Below, piece by piece: positions 1 to 6,443 of a stretch of 9,355 bases of DNA. The notes under the pieces were generated by a model. That model made no database searches. It was not told where the DNA came from and saw only the letters and a program-made list of their open reading frames with translations. Made by a program: the position numbers and the translations under genes. This DNA comes from Gammaproteobacteria bacterium (GTDB lineage: Bacteria; Pseudomonadota; Gammaproteobacteria; Burkholderiales; Thiobacillaceae). The DNA lies in contig JAHJNP010000268.1 in the NCBI GenBank assembly GCA_018820745.1, positions 1-9,355 on the forward strand, read 5' to 3'. How positions within the stretch are numbered: position 1 is the stretch's first letter; each line of letters begins with the position of its first letter.

Positions 1-164
1 GCCTCGCTGCGGTTACGGGCGGCATGGATGAAGATTTCGAGCTGCTCGCGCGCCTTCGCCTGGCCGACATATTCGGCCAGGGTGCGCGGCCGCAGCGCGC
101 GCTCGACCTGCTCTTCCTGCGGGCTGACGGCGGCGGGGGCAATGAGACGGTCGGTTTCGATCAT
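1..164 (-). CDS. ruvB: RuvB, Holliday junction branch-migration ATPase (N-terminal 54 codons, cut by window edge)
   Basis: RuvB is the hexameric AAA+ motor that RuvA loads onto Holliday junctions to drive branch migration. Only the N-terminus is present; the Walker motifs lie outside the window. The start reads [19 protein letters not shown], followed by [15 protein letters not shown] (about residues 22-36) and [11 protein letters not shown], which match the conserved RuvB N-terminal region. The frame is open to the window edge. The ATG at 164-162 follows the diguanylate cyclase stop by 35 nt. No good Shine-Dalgarno is visible just upstream (the minus strand reads CCTTCCGGCGTC before ATG), so translation may depend on the upstream gene or on a weak site. 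The unusual point is that ruvB is separated from ruvA by a complete 1.5-kb gene. Identification is firm from the N-terminal match; full length cannot be judged. Confidence 0.93.
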   Translation of the reverse strand, partial: MIETDRLIAPAAVSPQEEQVERALRPRTLAEYVGQAKAREQLEIFIHAARNRSE

Positions 165-199
165 GACGCCGGAAGGCTGGAGACAGACAAGCGCGAATT

Positions 200-1705
200 C
201 TACTCCGCAGGGTCGGCGGCGGGCAGGCCATCCTGCACCAGCCGGCCACGCCCGAGTGCCTTGGCCTGATAGAGCGCACGGTCGGCACGCGCGAGCGCGG
301 CATTCATGGTGTCGCCGGGGGCGCTGCCGAGCCAGGTCTGCCCCGCGCTGAGGCTGGTCTGCACGTCCAGGCCCAACGCATTCAACTCGCTCCTGAAATG
401 GTCGGTGAGGCGCTGATACCACGCGTCCCCCCCGGCGGCGTCGAGTCCCGCCAGCAGCACGACGAACTCGTCCCCGGCCAGCCGCGCCGCCAGATCGGCA
501 CGCCGGGTCAGTTCCTTCAACGACTGGGCCAGCGCCAGCAAAACCTGATCACCCACCCCGTGGCCGTAGCGGTCGTTGACTGCCTTGAAATAGTCGATAT
601 CGAGCAATACCAGCGCGACCGGATGCTGCCTGTCGGCCAGCCCCAGCGCCTGGGGGAAATGGATCTCGAAGGCGCGCCGGTTGGGCAGCCCCGTCAGTGG
701 ATCGGTCAGGCTCAGGTGCTCCAGCCGCGCATGCTGCTCCTGCAAGTGCCGGGCGATCAGATTGATGTCGGCCGCGGCCGGCTCGAATTCGATGTAGTGC
801 GGCATGATCGCGGGGACCGCTTCGTCCCGCGCCAGCGCGGTCATGGCATCGCGGGTGGATACGATGTCGCGCAGCATGGTGCGCCGCAGCCGCAGCATGG
901 TCACACCCAACAGCAGCAGCACGGCTCCCAGGGTCAGCAGCCCTGCCAGCACCTGCATTTCGCTGCCGCGCGTGAACAGCCGCACCGGCGACTGTGCGAG
1001 CAGGGTCCAGCCGGTCCCGGGAATATCCAGCCGGACTTCCTGCAACGCACCTTTGACCTCGCCCTGGCGCACGATCGTGCTGCCCGCTGCATCGACGAGG
1101 ATGAGGGCGTGGTCCGGATGGAGGGTATCGTCGATCACCCGCTGCAGTTGGGTCAGCCGCACGCTCAAGAAGACGCCCCCCACAATCTCGCCCCCTGTTT
1201 CGCGTACCGCCGACACCAGGTCGAAGTGTTCGAGACCCGCTACCTCGCGGTGCAGCAGCGGCCGGGTGTCCGTCAGGGTATCCGCCCGCTGCATGTCCTG
1301 CTGGCAGCGGGGGCCGACGCGCAGCGCCACGGCCTCGCCCAGCACGCCGCCCTGGGGATTGACCAGCGCCAGCCCCAACAGATCGGGCAACAGACGCTGC
1401 CGGGAAATGGCCCACTGCTGTTGTTCCTCGACCGAACCGAGACGCATCAGGTCGAGCAGTTCGGGGTCGCGCGCCGTGTTCTCGATCAGCGTGTGGTAGT
1501 AGTCCAGCAGCCGGATCAGGCTGACGCGCGCCTGCGTCGCCTCCAGTTCCAGCAGGCGCTGCTGGGTCTGGGAACTGGCCTGCAGGCTAAACCACAGGCT
1601 CAGCGCAATGCCGGCCGCAAACAGGCCGGCCACGCTCAGCAGCAGCCACAAAAAATGGCGCTTCAGGGAAGCGGAAGGCCGCGGGTTCGACGGGACAGTT
1701 GACAC
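200..1705 (-). CDS. Membrane-anchored diguanylate cyclase with periplasmic sensor domain (GGDEF family, AGDEF variant)
   Basis: Predicted to make c-di-GMP from two GTP at the inner membrane. The 501 residues begin with a short basic cytoplasmic tail, then a membrane segment at about 18-40, a periplasmic region at about 41-250 that resembles a Cache-type sensor (tentative), a second membrane segment at about 251-270, a linker, and a GGDEF domain from about 330 to 490. The domain shows [12 protein letters not shown] (335-346), [16 protein letters not shown] (367-382) and the signature AGDEF (410-414) in place of GGDEF; the metal-binding and catalytic positions are kept. RRAD (401-404) lies five residues before the signature, the normal place of the RxxD inhibitory site, so product feedback is likely. 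The start is GTG at 1705, 5 nt after the ruvA stop, with AAGG overlapping that stop as a weak ribosome site. There is no EAL domain. The ligand of the sensor domain cannot be told from sequence. Confidence 0.9.
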   Translation of the reverse strand: MSTVPSNPRPSASLKRHFLWLLLSVAGLFAAGIALSLWFSLQASSQTQQRLLELEATQARVSLIRLLDYYHTLIENTARDPELLDLMRLGSVEEQQQWAISRQRLLPDLLGLALVNPQGGVLGEAVALRVGPRCQQDMQRADTLTDTRPLLHREVAGLEHFDLVSAVRETGGEIVGGVFLSVRLTQLQRVIDDTLHPDHALILVDAAGSTIVRQGEVKGALQEVRLDIPGTGWTLLAQSPVRLFTRGSEMQVLAGLLTLGAVLLLLGVTMLRLRRTMLRDIVSTRDAMTALARDEAVPAIMPHYIEFEPAAADINLIARHLQEQHARLEHLSLTDPLTGLPNRRAFEIHFPQALGLADRQHPVALVLLDIDYFKAVNDRYGHGVGDQVLLALAQSLKELTRRADLAARLAGDEFVVLLAGLDAAGGDAWYQRLTDHFRSELNALGLDVQTSLSAGQTWLGSAPGDTMNAALARADRALYQAKALGRGRLVQDGLPAADPAE

Positions 1706-1710
1706 GGGCC

Positions 1711-2286
1711 TTAGGTTTTAGACAGGGTCCGCAGCGCCTGCCGGATCGACTCGCCCACCGTCAGGTCGGGCGGCAACTGGCGCACGGCTTCGGTGGTCTC
1801 GCGCTCGTTGTAACCCAGCGCCAGCAGCGCCTGGCGCACGTCGTCCGACACGCCGCCGCCTTCGGTGCTGGCGATCGCACCGGCGAACACCGGCCGGCCC
1901 TTGAGTTCGAGCAGCAGGCGCTCGGCGGTTTTCTTGCCGATGCCGGGCACCTTGACGATGCGGCCGATTTCCTGCGCGGCAATCGCCGCCGACAGGTCGT
2001 TGACCGACAGGCCGGACAGCACCGACAGGGCGGTCTTGGCGCCGATACCGGAGACTTTCAGCAGTTCGCGAAACGCCGCGCGCTCGATCTCGCTGCCGAA
2101 GCCGTAGAGCAGGTGCGCGTCTTCGCGGATCGCCAGATGGGTCAGCAGGCTGATTTTTTCGCCCAGCGCGGGCAGATTGTAGAAGGTGCTCATCGGCACA
2201 TCGATTTCGTAGCCGACGCCGTTCACGTCCACCAGCACCTGCGGCGGTTGCTTGGCGGCAAGCAGGCCGGTGATTCTGCCTATCAT
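1711..2286 (-). CDS. ruvA: RuvA, Holliday junction-binding subunit
   Basis: RuvA binds four-way DNA junctions as a tetramer and recruits RuvB for branch migration during recombination repair. The 191 residues give the full three-domain protein: an OB-fold from MIGRITGLL to about residue 63, two helix-hairpin-helix motifs with VSGIG (78-82) and VPGIG (113-117), and a C-terminal RuvB-contact domain at about 148-191 after a flexible TEGGG stretch. Length is close to the family norm (E. coli RuvA is about 203). The ATG at 2286 is preceded by AAGGA with a spacing of about 6-7 nt, a good ribosome site. ruvC ends 13 nt upstream, and the GGDEF gene starts 5 nt downstream. No LexA-type palindrome is seen nearby, so SOS control as in E. 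coli is not evident here. Confidence 0.97.
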   Translation of the reverse strand: MIGRITGLLAAKQPPQVLVDVNGVGYEIDVPMSTFYNLPALGEKISLLTHLAIREDAHLLYGFGSEIERAAFRELLKVSGIGAKTALSVLSGLSVNDLSAAIAAQEIGRIVKVPGIGKKTAERLLLELKGRPVFAGAIASTEGGGVSDDVRQALLALGYNERETTEAVRQLPPDLTVGESIRQALRTLSKT

Positions 2287-2299
2287 TTAAATTCCTTGT

Positions 2300-2860
2300 T
2301 CATACGAGGCGCCCGCCCTTCACGCGATAGCCCGCAGTGGAGTGCGCGCCGAGGTGGCTGCCGTGGGCGTGGGCAATGGCGCAGGCGAGCGCATCGGCCG
2401 CATCGGCCTGAGGTGCAGCAGGCAGGCTCAGCAGGCGCTTGACCATTTCCTGCACCTGTTCCTTGGCGGCCTTGCCGTGGCCGACCACCGCCTGCTTGAT
2501 TTGCAGCGCGGTGTATTCCGCCACCAGCAGTTCATTCGACACGGCCGCACAGATCGCCGCCCCGCGCGCCTGCCCGAGCAGCAGCGTCGATTGCGGGTTG
2601 ACGTTGACGAAGACGATTTCAACCGCGCAGGTATCGGGCTGGTAGGTGGCGATCACCTCGTTGAGCCCGGCGAACAGCACCCCCAGCCGCTGCGGCAGGC
2701 TGCCCTCGCCGCTCTTGATGACGCCGCTGGCGACATAGGCCAGCTTCTGGCCGGCCTGCTCGATCACGCCGAAGCCGGTGAGGCGCAGGCCGGGGTCGAT
2801 GCCCAGTATGCGAGAGGGGTGAGGAGTGAGGGGTGAGGGGGCAAGGTTGGGGGCTGTCAT
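2300..2860 (-). CDS. ruvC: RuvC, Holliday junction resolvase with repeat-derived N-terminal extension
   Basis: RuvC is the dimeric, metal-dependent endonuclease that cuts Holliday junctions symmetrically. Taking the ATG at 2860 gives 186 residues. The four acidic catalytic residues are D22 (in RILGIDPG), E81 (in [15 protein letters not shown]), D153 and D156 (in QADAADALA). Their spacings (59, 131 and 134 from the first Asp) equal those of E. coli D7, E66, D138 and D141. The family normally starts just before RILGIDPG, but here codons 2-16 add a Pro-rich leader encoded partly by tandem CCCCTCA heptamers. No ATG, GTG or TTG lies between codon 2 and Arg17, so this start or one further upstream is needed. 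The ATG overlaps the stop of the upstream four-helix-bundle gene as ATGA, which argues for coupled translation and for this start rather than the in-frame ATG at 2953. Confidence 0.95.
   Translation of the reverse strand: MTAPNLAPSPLTPHPSRILGIDPGLRLTGFGVIEQAGQKLAYVASGVIKSGEGSLPQRLGVLFAGLNEVIATYQPDTCAVEIVFVNVNPQSTLLLGQARGAAICAAVSNELLVAEYTALQIKQAVVGHGKAAKEQVQEMVKRLLSLPAAPQADAADALACAIAHAHGSHLGAHSTAGYRVKGGRLV
2813..2840 (-). repeat. Four tandem heptamers (CCCCTCA type) inside the ruvC 5' coding region
   Basis: Read on the minus strand, four adjacent 7-mers run CCCCTCA, CCCCTCA, CTCCTCA, CCCCTCT. They encode residues of the Pro-rich RuvC leader just ahead of RILGIDPG. A related array in the opposite orientation lies at 3213-3241, on the other side of the four-helix-bundle gene. 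Confidence 0.85.
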
Positions 2861-3219
2861 GCTCTTTCTGATTCCCGCTGGGATTTGAGTAGCCCACCCA
2901 ATAAACTGAACAAACGGTCTATCTGCATTTCCAGTTCGCTCTGCGGTGGACAAAAAACCAAATCCTGGGCGATTCTAAATTGCGTATCCAATTCGCTCAG
3001 CGAACCACGCGCCACGATCAGAAACTGTGCAAACGCCCGTTTGGACTGGCGTGCTGCGCCCTCCGCAATATTGCTGGGGATCGACACTGCCGCGCGCCGC
3101 ATTTGCGCCACCAGACCGAATCGCTCGTCAGCAGGAAACCCCGCTGTCAATTCGTACACCTTCCTCACCAGAAGCATGGCTTGCTGCCAAGCCACCAGCT
3201 CATGGTGAACCCGCTTCAC
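2857..3219 (-). CDS. Four-helix-bundle protein of the 23S rRNA-intervening-sequence (S23) family
   Basis: A 120-residue, mostly helical protein with the hallmarks of the S23/IVP family: [20 protein letters not shown] at about 5-24, [19 protein letters not shown] at 39-57 and [16 protein letters not shown] at 66-81. Relatives occur inside 23S rRNA intervening sequences, as free-standing genes, and as the Avd accessory protein of diversity-generating retroelements. Their molecular role is mostly unknown; a basic pentameric bundle that binds nucleic acid is known for Avd. The start is GTG at 3219, 18 nt after the yebC stop, with TAAGG and AAGGGG upstream supplied by the heptamer array. The stop overlaps the ruvC start as ATGA. 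Positions 2881-3000 contain 55 G or C in 120 (46%), against about 68% in nearby ruvC, a sign of foreign origin. The family call is firm; the function is not known. Confidence 0.88.
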   Translation of the reverse strand: MKRVHHELVAWQQAMLLVRKVYELTAGFPADERFGLVAQMRRAAVSIPSNIAEGAARQSKRAFAQFLIVARGSLSELDTQFRIAQDLVFCPPQSELEMQIDRLFSLLGGLLKSQRESERA

Positions 3220-3241
3220 GCCTTAACCCCTTACGCCTCAC
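3213..3241 (+). repeat. Heptamer array upstream of the four-helix-bundle gene, overlapping the yebC stop
   Basis: Plus-strand units CCTTAAC, CCCTTAC and GCCTCAC are contiguous at 3221-3241, preceded by a looser GCTTCAC at 3213-3219. They are inverted relative to the array in ruvC. On the minus strand the array supplies the purine-rich stretches used as ribosome site by the four-helix-bundle gene, and it contains the yebC stop codon TGA (3240-3238). Confidence 0.7.
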
Positions 3242-3969
3242 TCAGGAAGCACGGCATTGGTGTAGACATCCTGCACGTCGTCGAGCGAATCGAGCGCATC
3301 GAGAATCTTCTGCATCTTCACCGCGTCGTCGCCGGTCAGTTCGGTTTCGGCTTCCGGCCGCATGGTGATCTCGGCGATCGCCGGCTTGAAGCCGGCCTTT
3401 TCCAGCGCCTCCTTCACTGCCTCGAAGGCCTTGGGCTCGGGCGAGGTCAGCACCTCGATCGAGCCGTCCTCGTTGGGGATGACATCTTCGGCGCCGGCGT
3501 CGAGTGCGGCTTCCATCACCGCTTCCTCGCTGGCGCCCGGCTCCAGGATGATCTGGCCGCAATGCTTGAACTGGAACGCGACGCAGCCGTCGGTGCCCAT
3601 GTTGCCGCCGTGCTTGACGAAGGCGTGGCGCACGTCGGCGACGGTGCGCACTTTGTTGTCGGTGAGGCAGTCGACCATCACCGCGACGCCGCCGATGCCG
3701 TAGCCCTCGTAGCGCACCTCTTCGTAGTTGACGCCTTCGAGCAGGCCGGTGCCGCGCTTGATCGCGTTCTCGATGTTGTCCTTCGGCATCGACTCGGCCT
3801 TGGCCTTATCGATCGCCAGGCGCAGGCGCGGATTCATCCCGGTGTCGCCGCCGCCCATTTTGGCCGCCACGGTGATTTCCTTGATAAGCTTGGTGAAGAC
3901 CTTGCCCCGCTTGGCATCCTGGCGCCCCTTGCGGTGCTGGATGTTGGCCCACTTCGAATGTCCTGCCAT
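3238..3969 (-). CDS. yebC: YebC/PmpR/TACO1-family regulatory protein
   Basis: A 243-residue cytoplasmic protein with the complete family signature: [20 protein letters not shown] at the N-terminus, [11 protein letters not shown] (30-40), [12 protein letters not shown] (46-57), [15 protein letters not shown] (61-75) and [10 protein letters not shown] (87-96). The family was first described as DNA-binding regulators (PmpR). More recent work links YebC and its mitochondrial relative TACO1 to ribosome function on difficult, proline-rich stretches. Which role applies here cannot be read from sequence. Its place ahead of ruvC is a conserved arrangement. The ATG at 3969 is preceded by GGAA about 6 nt away. 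The protein ends in TNAVLPE, and its stop codon lies inside the heptamer array that leads the next gene. It is probably the first gene of the operon running to ruvB. Confidence 0.96.
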   Translation of the reverse strand: MAGHSKWANIQHRKGRQDAKRGKVFTKLIKEITVAAKMGGGDTGMNPRLRLAIDKAKAESMPKDNIENAIKRGTGLLEGVNYEEVRYEGYGIGGVAVMVDCLTDNKVRTVADVRHAFVKHGGNMGTDGCVAFQFKHCGQIILEPGASEEAVMEAALDAGAEDVIPNEDGSIEVLTSPEPKAFEAVKEALEKAGFKPAIAEITMRPEAETELTGDDAVKMQKILDALDSLDDVQDVYTNAVLPE

Positions 3970-4010
3970 GTTGATTCCAACGCAAATTAGATAGCCGGAG
4001 ATTTTACACC
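3970..4010. promoter_or_regulatory. Divergent yebC/mak intergenic region with a possible yebC -10 box
   Basis: Only 41 bp separate the two divergent start codons, so the promoters must overlap each other or the coding starts. On the minus strand TAAAAT (4006-4001) and TATCTA (3993-3988) are possible -10 boxes for yebC. No convincing -35 sequence is placed at 17 bp from either. GGAG at 3997-4000 is the probable ribosome site for mak, 10 nt before its GTG. No LexA-like CTGT-N8-ACAG palindrome is present. Confidence 0.3.
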
Positions 4011-5003
4011 GTGGCTCCCCCTCTACGTTTCGGCATCGACCTCGGCGGCAGCAAAATTGAACTCATTGCGCTCGATGCAGACGGCCGCGAGGTCCTGCGC
4101 CGCCGCGTACCGACCCCGCAGGACGACTACCTCGCCACGGTGGCCGCGGTCGCCGCGCTGGTGCACCAGGCCGAAGTCGAACTGGGGCAGGCCGGCAGCA
4201 TCGGCATCGGCACCCCCGGCGCCGTCTCGCCCGCGTCCGGCCGGATGAAGAACTGCAACTCGACCTGCCTCAACGGCCGGCCGCTGCAGGAAGACCTCGA
4301 ACGCGCGCTGAATCGAAACGTTCGGCTCGCCAACGACGCCAACTGTCTTGCGCTGTCGGAAGCTGTCGACGGTTCGGCGGCCGGGGCCGACAGCGTATTC
4401 GGCGTGATCCTCGGCACCGGCGTCGGCGGCGGCGTGGTGGTGCGCGGCCATGTGCTGACTGGCGCCAACGCCATCGCCGGCGAATGGGGGCACTCGCCGC
4501 TGCCCTATTTCCAGTTCGCCCACGCCCAGTCCGACCGCGCCGGCACCGGGCAGCACCCTGCCACCGGCGAAGCGATCCTGCACCCGTGGCCGAGTCCGCG
4601 CGAACTCGATGCCGCGCCGGCGTGCTACTGCGGCAAGAAGGGCTGCATCGAAACCTGGCTGTCGGGCCCCGCGCTGGCCGCCGACCATGTGCGCTACGGC
4701 GGCGAAGACCTGCCAGCGCACGAAATCGTGCAGCTGGCGAACGCGGGCTACGGGCCCTGCAGCGCGACGCTGGCGCGCTACGAGGAACGCCTGGCGCGCG
4801 CGCTGGCCGGCGTCATCAACCTGCTCGATCCAGACGTCATCGTGCTCGGCGGCGGGCTGTCCAACATCGCCCGCCTCTACGACACCGTGCCGCGGTTGTG
4901 GCCGCGCTATGTTTTTTCAGATCGAGTCGACACCAAACTGGTGCCGCCGAAGTTCGGCGATTCCAGCGGCGTGCGCGGCGCGGCGTGGCTGTGGAATGAC
5001 TAG
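4011..5003 (+). CDS. mak: ROK-family sugar kinase, fructokinase (Mak)-like
   Basis: Predicted cytoplasmic ATP-dependent hexokinase, most likely acting on fructose. The 330 residues carry the ROK features in order: phosphate-binding [11 protein letters not shown] (7-17), PTPQDDY (34-40), [11 protein letters not shown] (81-91), the catalytic Asp in [16 protein letters not shown] (D109), GTGVGGGV (135-142), EWGHSPLP (158-165), zinc-site [12 protein letters not shown] (205-216) with H161, then [13 protein letters not shown] (273-285) and [13 protein letters not shown] (316-328). Many of these strings match E. coli Mak as I remember it, which favours fructokinase over glucokinase or a ROK repressor; there is no helix-turn-helix domain. 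An insert of about 20 residues lies between the HSPLP motif and the zinc site. The start is GTG at 4011 with GGAG 10 nt upstream. The TAG stop overlaps the ndh stop on the other strand. Exact sugar preference is inferred. Confidence 0.9.
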   Translation: MAPPLRFGIDLGGSKIELIALDADGREVLRRRVPTPQDDYLATVAAVAALVHQAEVELGQAGSIGIGTPGAVSPASGRMKNCNSTCLNGRPLQEDLERALNRNVRLANDANCLALSEAVDGSAAGADSVFGVILGTGVGGGVVVRGHVLTGANAIAGEWGHSPLPYFQFAHAQSDRAGTGQHPATGEAILHPWPSPRELDAAPACYCGKKGCIETWLSGPALAADHVRYGGEDLPAHEIVQLANAGYGPCSATLARYEERLARALAGVINLLDPDVIVLGGGLSNIARLYDTVPRLWPRYVFSDRVDTKLVPPKFGDSSGVRGAAWLWND

Positions 5004-6340
5004 TGCAGCTTGATCCTCGCCCGCGTCGGCGTGCTGATGAAGTGGGCGTAGGTCGTGAGCGAAGTCTTGAACCAGCCGTGCAGCGCGATCTCGTGCATCT
5101 TGTGCAGCGACCAATACACCAACCGCGCCAGCGTGCCCTCGATCATGATGCTGCCGCCAGTGAGGGTGCCCATCAGGTTGCCGACGGGGGTAAAGCGGCC
5201 GAGCGCGACCAGCGAGCCGTAGTCGCGGTAGACGTACTCGGGCAGCGGCTTGCCGCGAAAGCGGCGGCAGATCGACTTTGCCAGCATCGAAGCCTGCTGG
5301 TGCGCCGCCTGCGCGCGCGGCGGCACGAAACCGCCATCCGGCATGGGACAGGCGGCACAATCGCCGAAGGCGAAGATGTTGTCGTCGCGGGTGGTCTGCA
5401 GCGTCGGGCGCACCACCAACTGGTTGATGCGGTTGGTTTCCAGTCCGTCCAGGTCCTTCAGGAAATCCGGCGCCTTGATGCCGGCCGACCACACCATCAT
5501 GCTGGCGGGGATGAACGTGCCGTCGGCGGTCAGCATGCCGTCGGCGCGCACCTCGACGATGCGCTCGTTGGTGTGCATCTCCACCCCCAGCTCGGCCAGG
5601 CGTTGGGCGGCGGCGGCCGACAGGCGCGGCGGCAGTCCCGGCAGGATGCGGTCGGATGCCTCGACCAGCAGCAGCTTCAGGTTCTTGTCGGGGTCGATTT
5701 TTTCCAGGCCGTAGGCCGACAACTCGCGTGTGGTGTCATGCAGTTCGGCCGCAAGCTCGACGCCGGTGGCGCCGGCGCCAACGATGCCGACAGTGAGCTG
5801 GCCGGGCGTGACTTCGCTGTGCTGGGTGTGCGCGCGCAGGCAGGCGTTGATGTGATGACGGTGGAATTCGCGCGCCTGCTCGGGGGTGTCGAGCATGATG
5901 CAGTGCTCTTTCACGCCCGGCACGCCGAAGTCGTTGCCGACCGAGCCGACCGCGATGATCAGGGTGTCGTAATGAAAGCTGCGGCGCGGGATGATCTCGA
6001 TGCCATCGTCGTCCAGCGTCGGCGCGACGCTGACTTCCTGGCGCGCGCGGTCGAGCCCGTCCATGCGCCCAAGGCGGAAGCGGAAGTGATGCCAGTGCCC
6101 CTGCGCCAGATATTCCAGCCGTTCGGCGTACGAATCGAGGCTGCCCGCCGCGACTTCGTACAGCAGCGGCTTCCACAGGTGCGAGGGCGAGGCATCGATC
6201 AGCGTGACATGCGCGCGTTTCTTCTTTCCCAGCTTGTCGCCCAGCCGGGTGGCCAGCTCCAGGCCACCCGCGCCGCCGCCGACAATCACAATTTCATGCA
6301 CCCGCTGTTCTGTTGCCACGGTCTTCCCCTGATTCGCCAT
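5000..6340 (-). CDS. ndh: Type II NADH:quinone oxidoreductase (NDH-2)
   Basis: A single-subunit, non-proton-pumping flavoprotein that passes electrons from NADH to quinone at the inner membrane face. The 446 residues show two dinucleotide folds: VIVGGGAGGLELA (18-30) for FAD and VGIVGAGATGVELAAEL (184-200) for NADH. IFAFGDCAACP (322-332) is the FAD-contacting motif, and PPRAQAAHQQA (340-350) is the family motif near the quinone site. The C-terminal part (about 400-425, with LARLVYWSLHKMHEIAL) is the likely amphipathic membrane anchor. The ATG at 6340 lacks a clear ribosome site. An in-frame GTG at 6319 has GGGGAAG 3 nt upstream and would give a 439-residue protein that still holds the whole FAD motif, so the start is uncertain. 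The gene is divergent from the HerA-like gene and convergent with mak. A sulfide:quinone reductase is less likely because the usual redox cysteines of that family are not evident. Confidence 0.92.
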   Translation of the reverse strand: MANQGKTVATEQRVHEIVIVGGGAGGLELATRLGDKLGKKKRAHVTLIDASPSHLWKPLLYEVAAGSLDSYAERLEYLAQGHWHHFRFRLGRMDGLDRARQEVSVAPTLDDDGIEIIPRRSFHYDTLIIAVGSVGNDFGVPGVKEHCIMLDTPEQAREFHRHHINACLRAHTQHSEVTPGQLTVGIVGAGATGVELAAELHDTTRELSAYGLEKIDPDKNLKLLLVEASDRILPGLPPRLSAAAAQRLAELGVEMHTNERIVEVRADGMLTADGTFIPASMMVWSAGIKAPDFLKDLDGLETNRINQLVVRPTLQTTRDDNIFAFGDCAACPMPDGGFVPPRAQAAHQQASMLAKSICRRFRGKPLPEYVYRDYGSLVALGRFTPVGNLMGTLTGGSIMIEGTLARLVYWSLHKMHEIALHGWFKTSLTTYAHFISTPTRARIKLH

Positions 6341-6411
6341 GCCACGATCATAGCCTGAACATTAGCACTTGCTTCTATTCATTGCGCGATCGCCACCATC
6401 ATCGAACTCGC

Positions 6412-6417
6412 TAAAAT
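6412..6417 (+). promoter_or_regulatory. Possible -10 box for the HerA-like ATPase gene
   Basis: TAAAAT in the context CGCTAAAATCC lies 26 bp before the ATG at 6444, and AGGAG at 6434-6438 is a strong ribosome site 5 nt from that ATG. No good -35 hexamer is visible at 16-18 bp, so this is a weak promoter call. The rest of the 103-bp gap between ndh and this gene (6341-6443) holds no gene. On its minus strand TATGAT (6352-6347) could serve ndh. Confidence 0.35.
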
Positions 6418-6443
6418 CCGTGCATACCCAATCAGGAGCCGTC

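Larger units (their letters stand above)
2826..3241 (-). mobile_element. Putative small cassette: four-helix-bundle gene bounded by inverted heptamer repeats
   Basis: The plus-strand sequence 3227-3241 (CCCCTTACGCCTCAC) and the minus-strand sequence 2840-2826 (CCCCTCACCCCTCAC) agree at 13 of 15 positions, so the two ends form an imperfect inverted repeat around one small gene. The interior is clearly poorer in GC than its neighbours. The unit sits between yebC and ruvC, which are adjacent in many proteobacteria. There is no transposase and no evident target-site duplication, so mobility is inferred, and any movement would need an enzyme supplied elsewhere. Alternatively the repeats may be leader or RNA-structure elements that travel with this gene family. 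Confidence 0.35.

Noticed and set aside
398..1702. 434-codon plus-strand open frame across the GGDEF gene
   Set aside because: Antisense shadow in GC-rich DNA. It has no recognisable motif, its composition is rich in Gln, Arg and His, and the opposite strand holds a clear family protein.
2861..2953. Longer RuvC start at the in-frame ATG at 2953
   Set aside because: It would lie deep within the four-helix-bundle gene. The ATGA overlap at 2860-2857 is a better start and the extra residues have no family match.
2857..3219. Diversity-generating retroelement accessory gene (Avd)
   Set aside because: The protein is a distant relative of Avd, but no reverse transcriptase, template repeat or variable repeat is present in the window.
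3970..4010. SOS (LexA) control of the ruv cluster
   Set aside because: No CTGT-N8-ACAG palindrome was found here or in the short gaps before ruvC, ruvA or ruvB.
5003..6358. 451-codon plus-strand open frame opposite ndh
   Set aside because: Mirror frame of a well-conserved gene, with no motif or ribosome site; the same artefact as other long GC-rich antisense frames.
6369..6443. Upstream ATG for the HerA-like gene
   Set aside because: The ATG at 6444 has AGGAG at the right distance, and the added 25 residues do not look like the family and cross the probable promoter.
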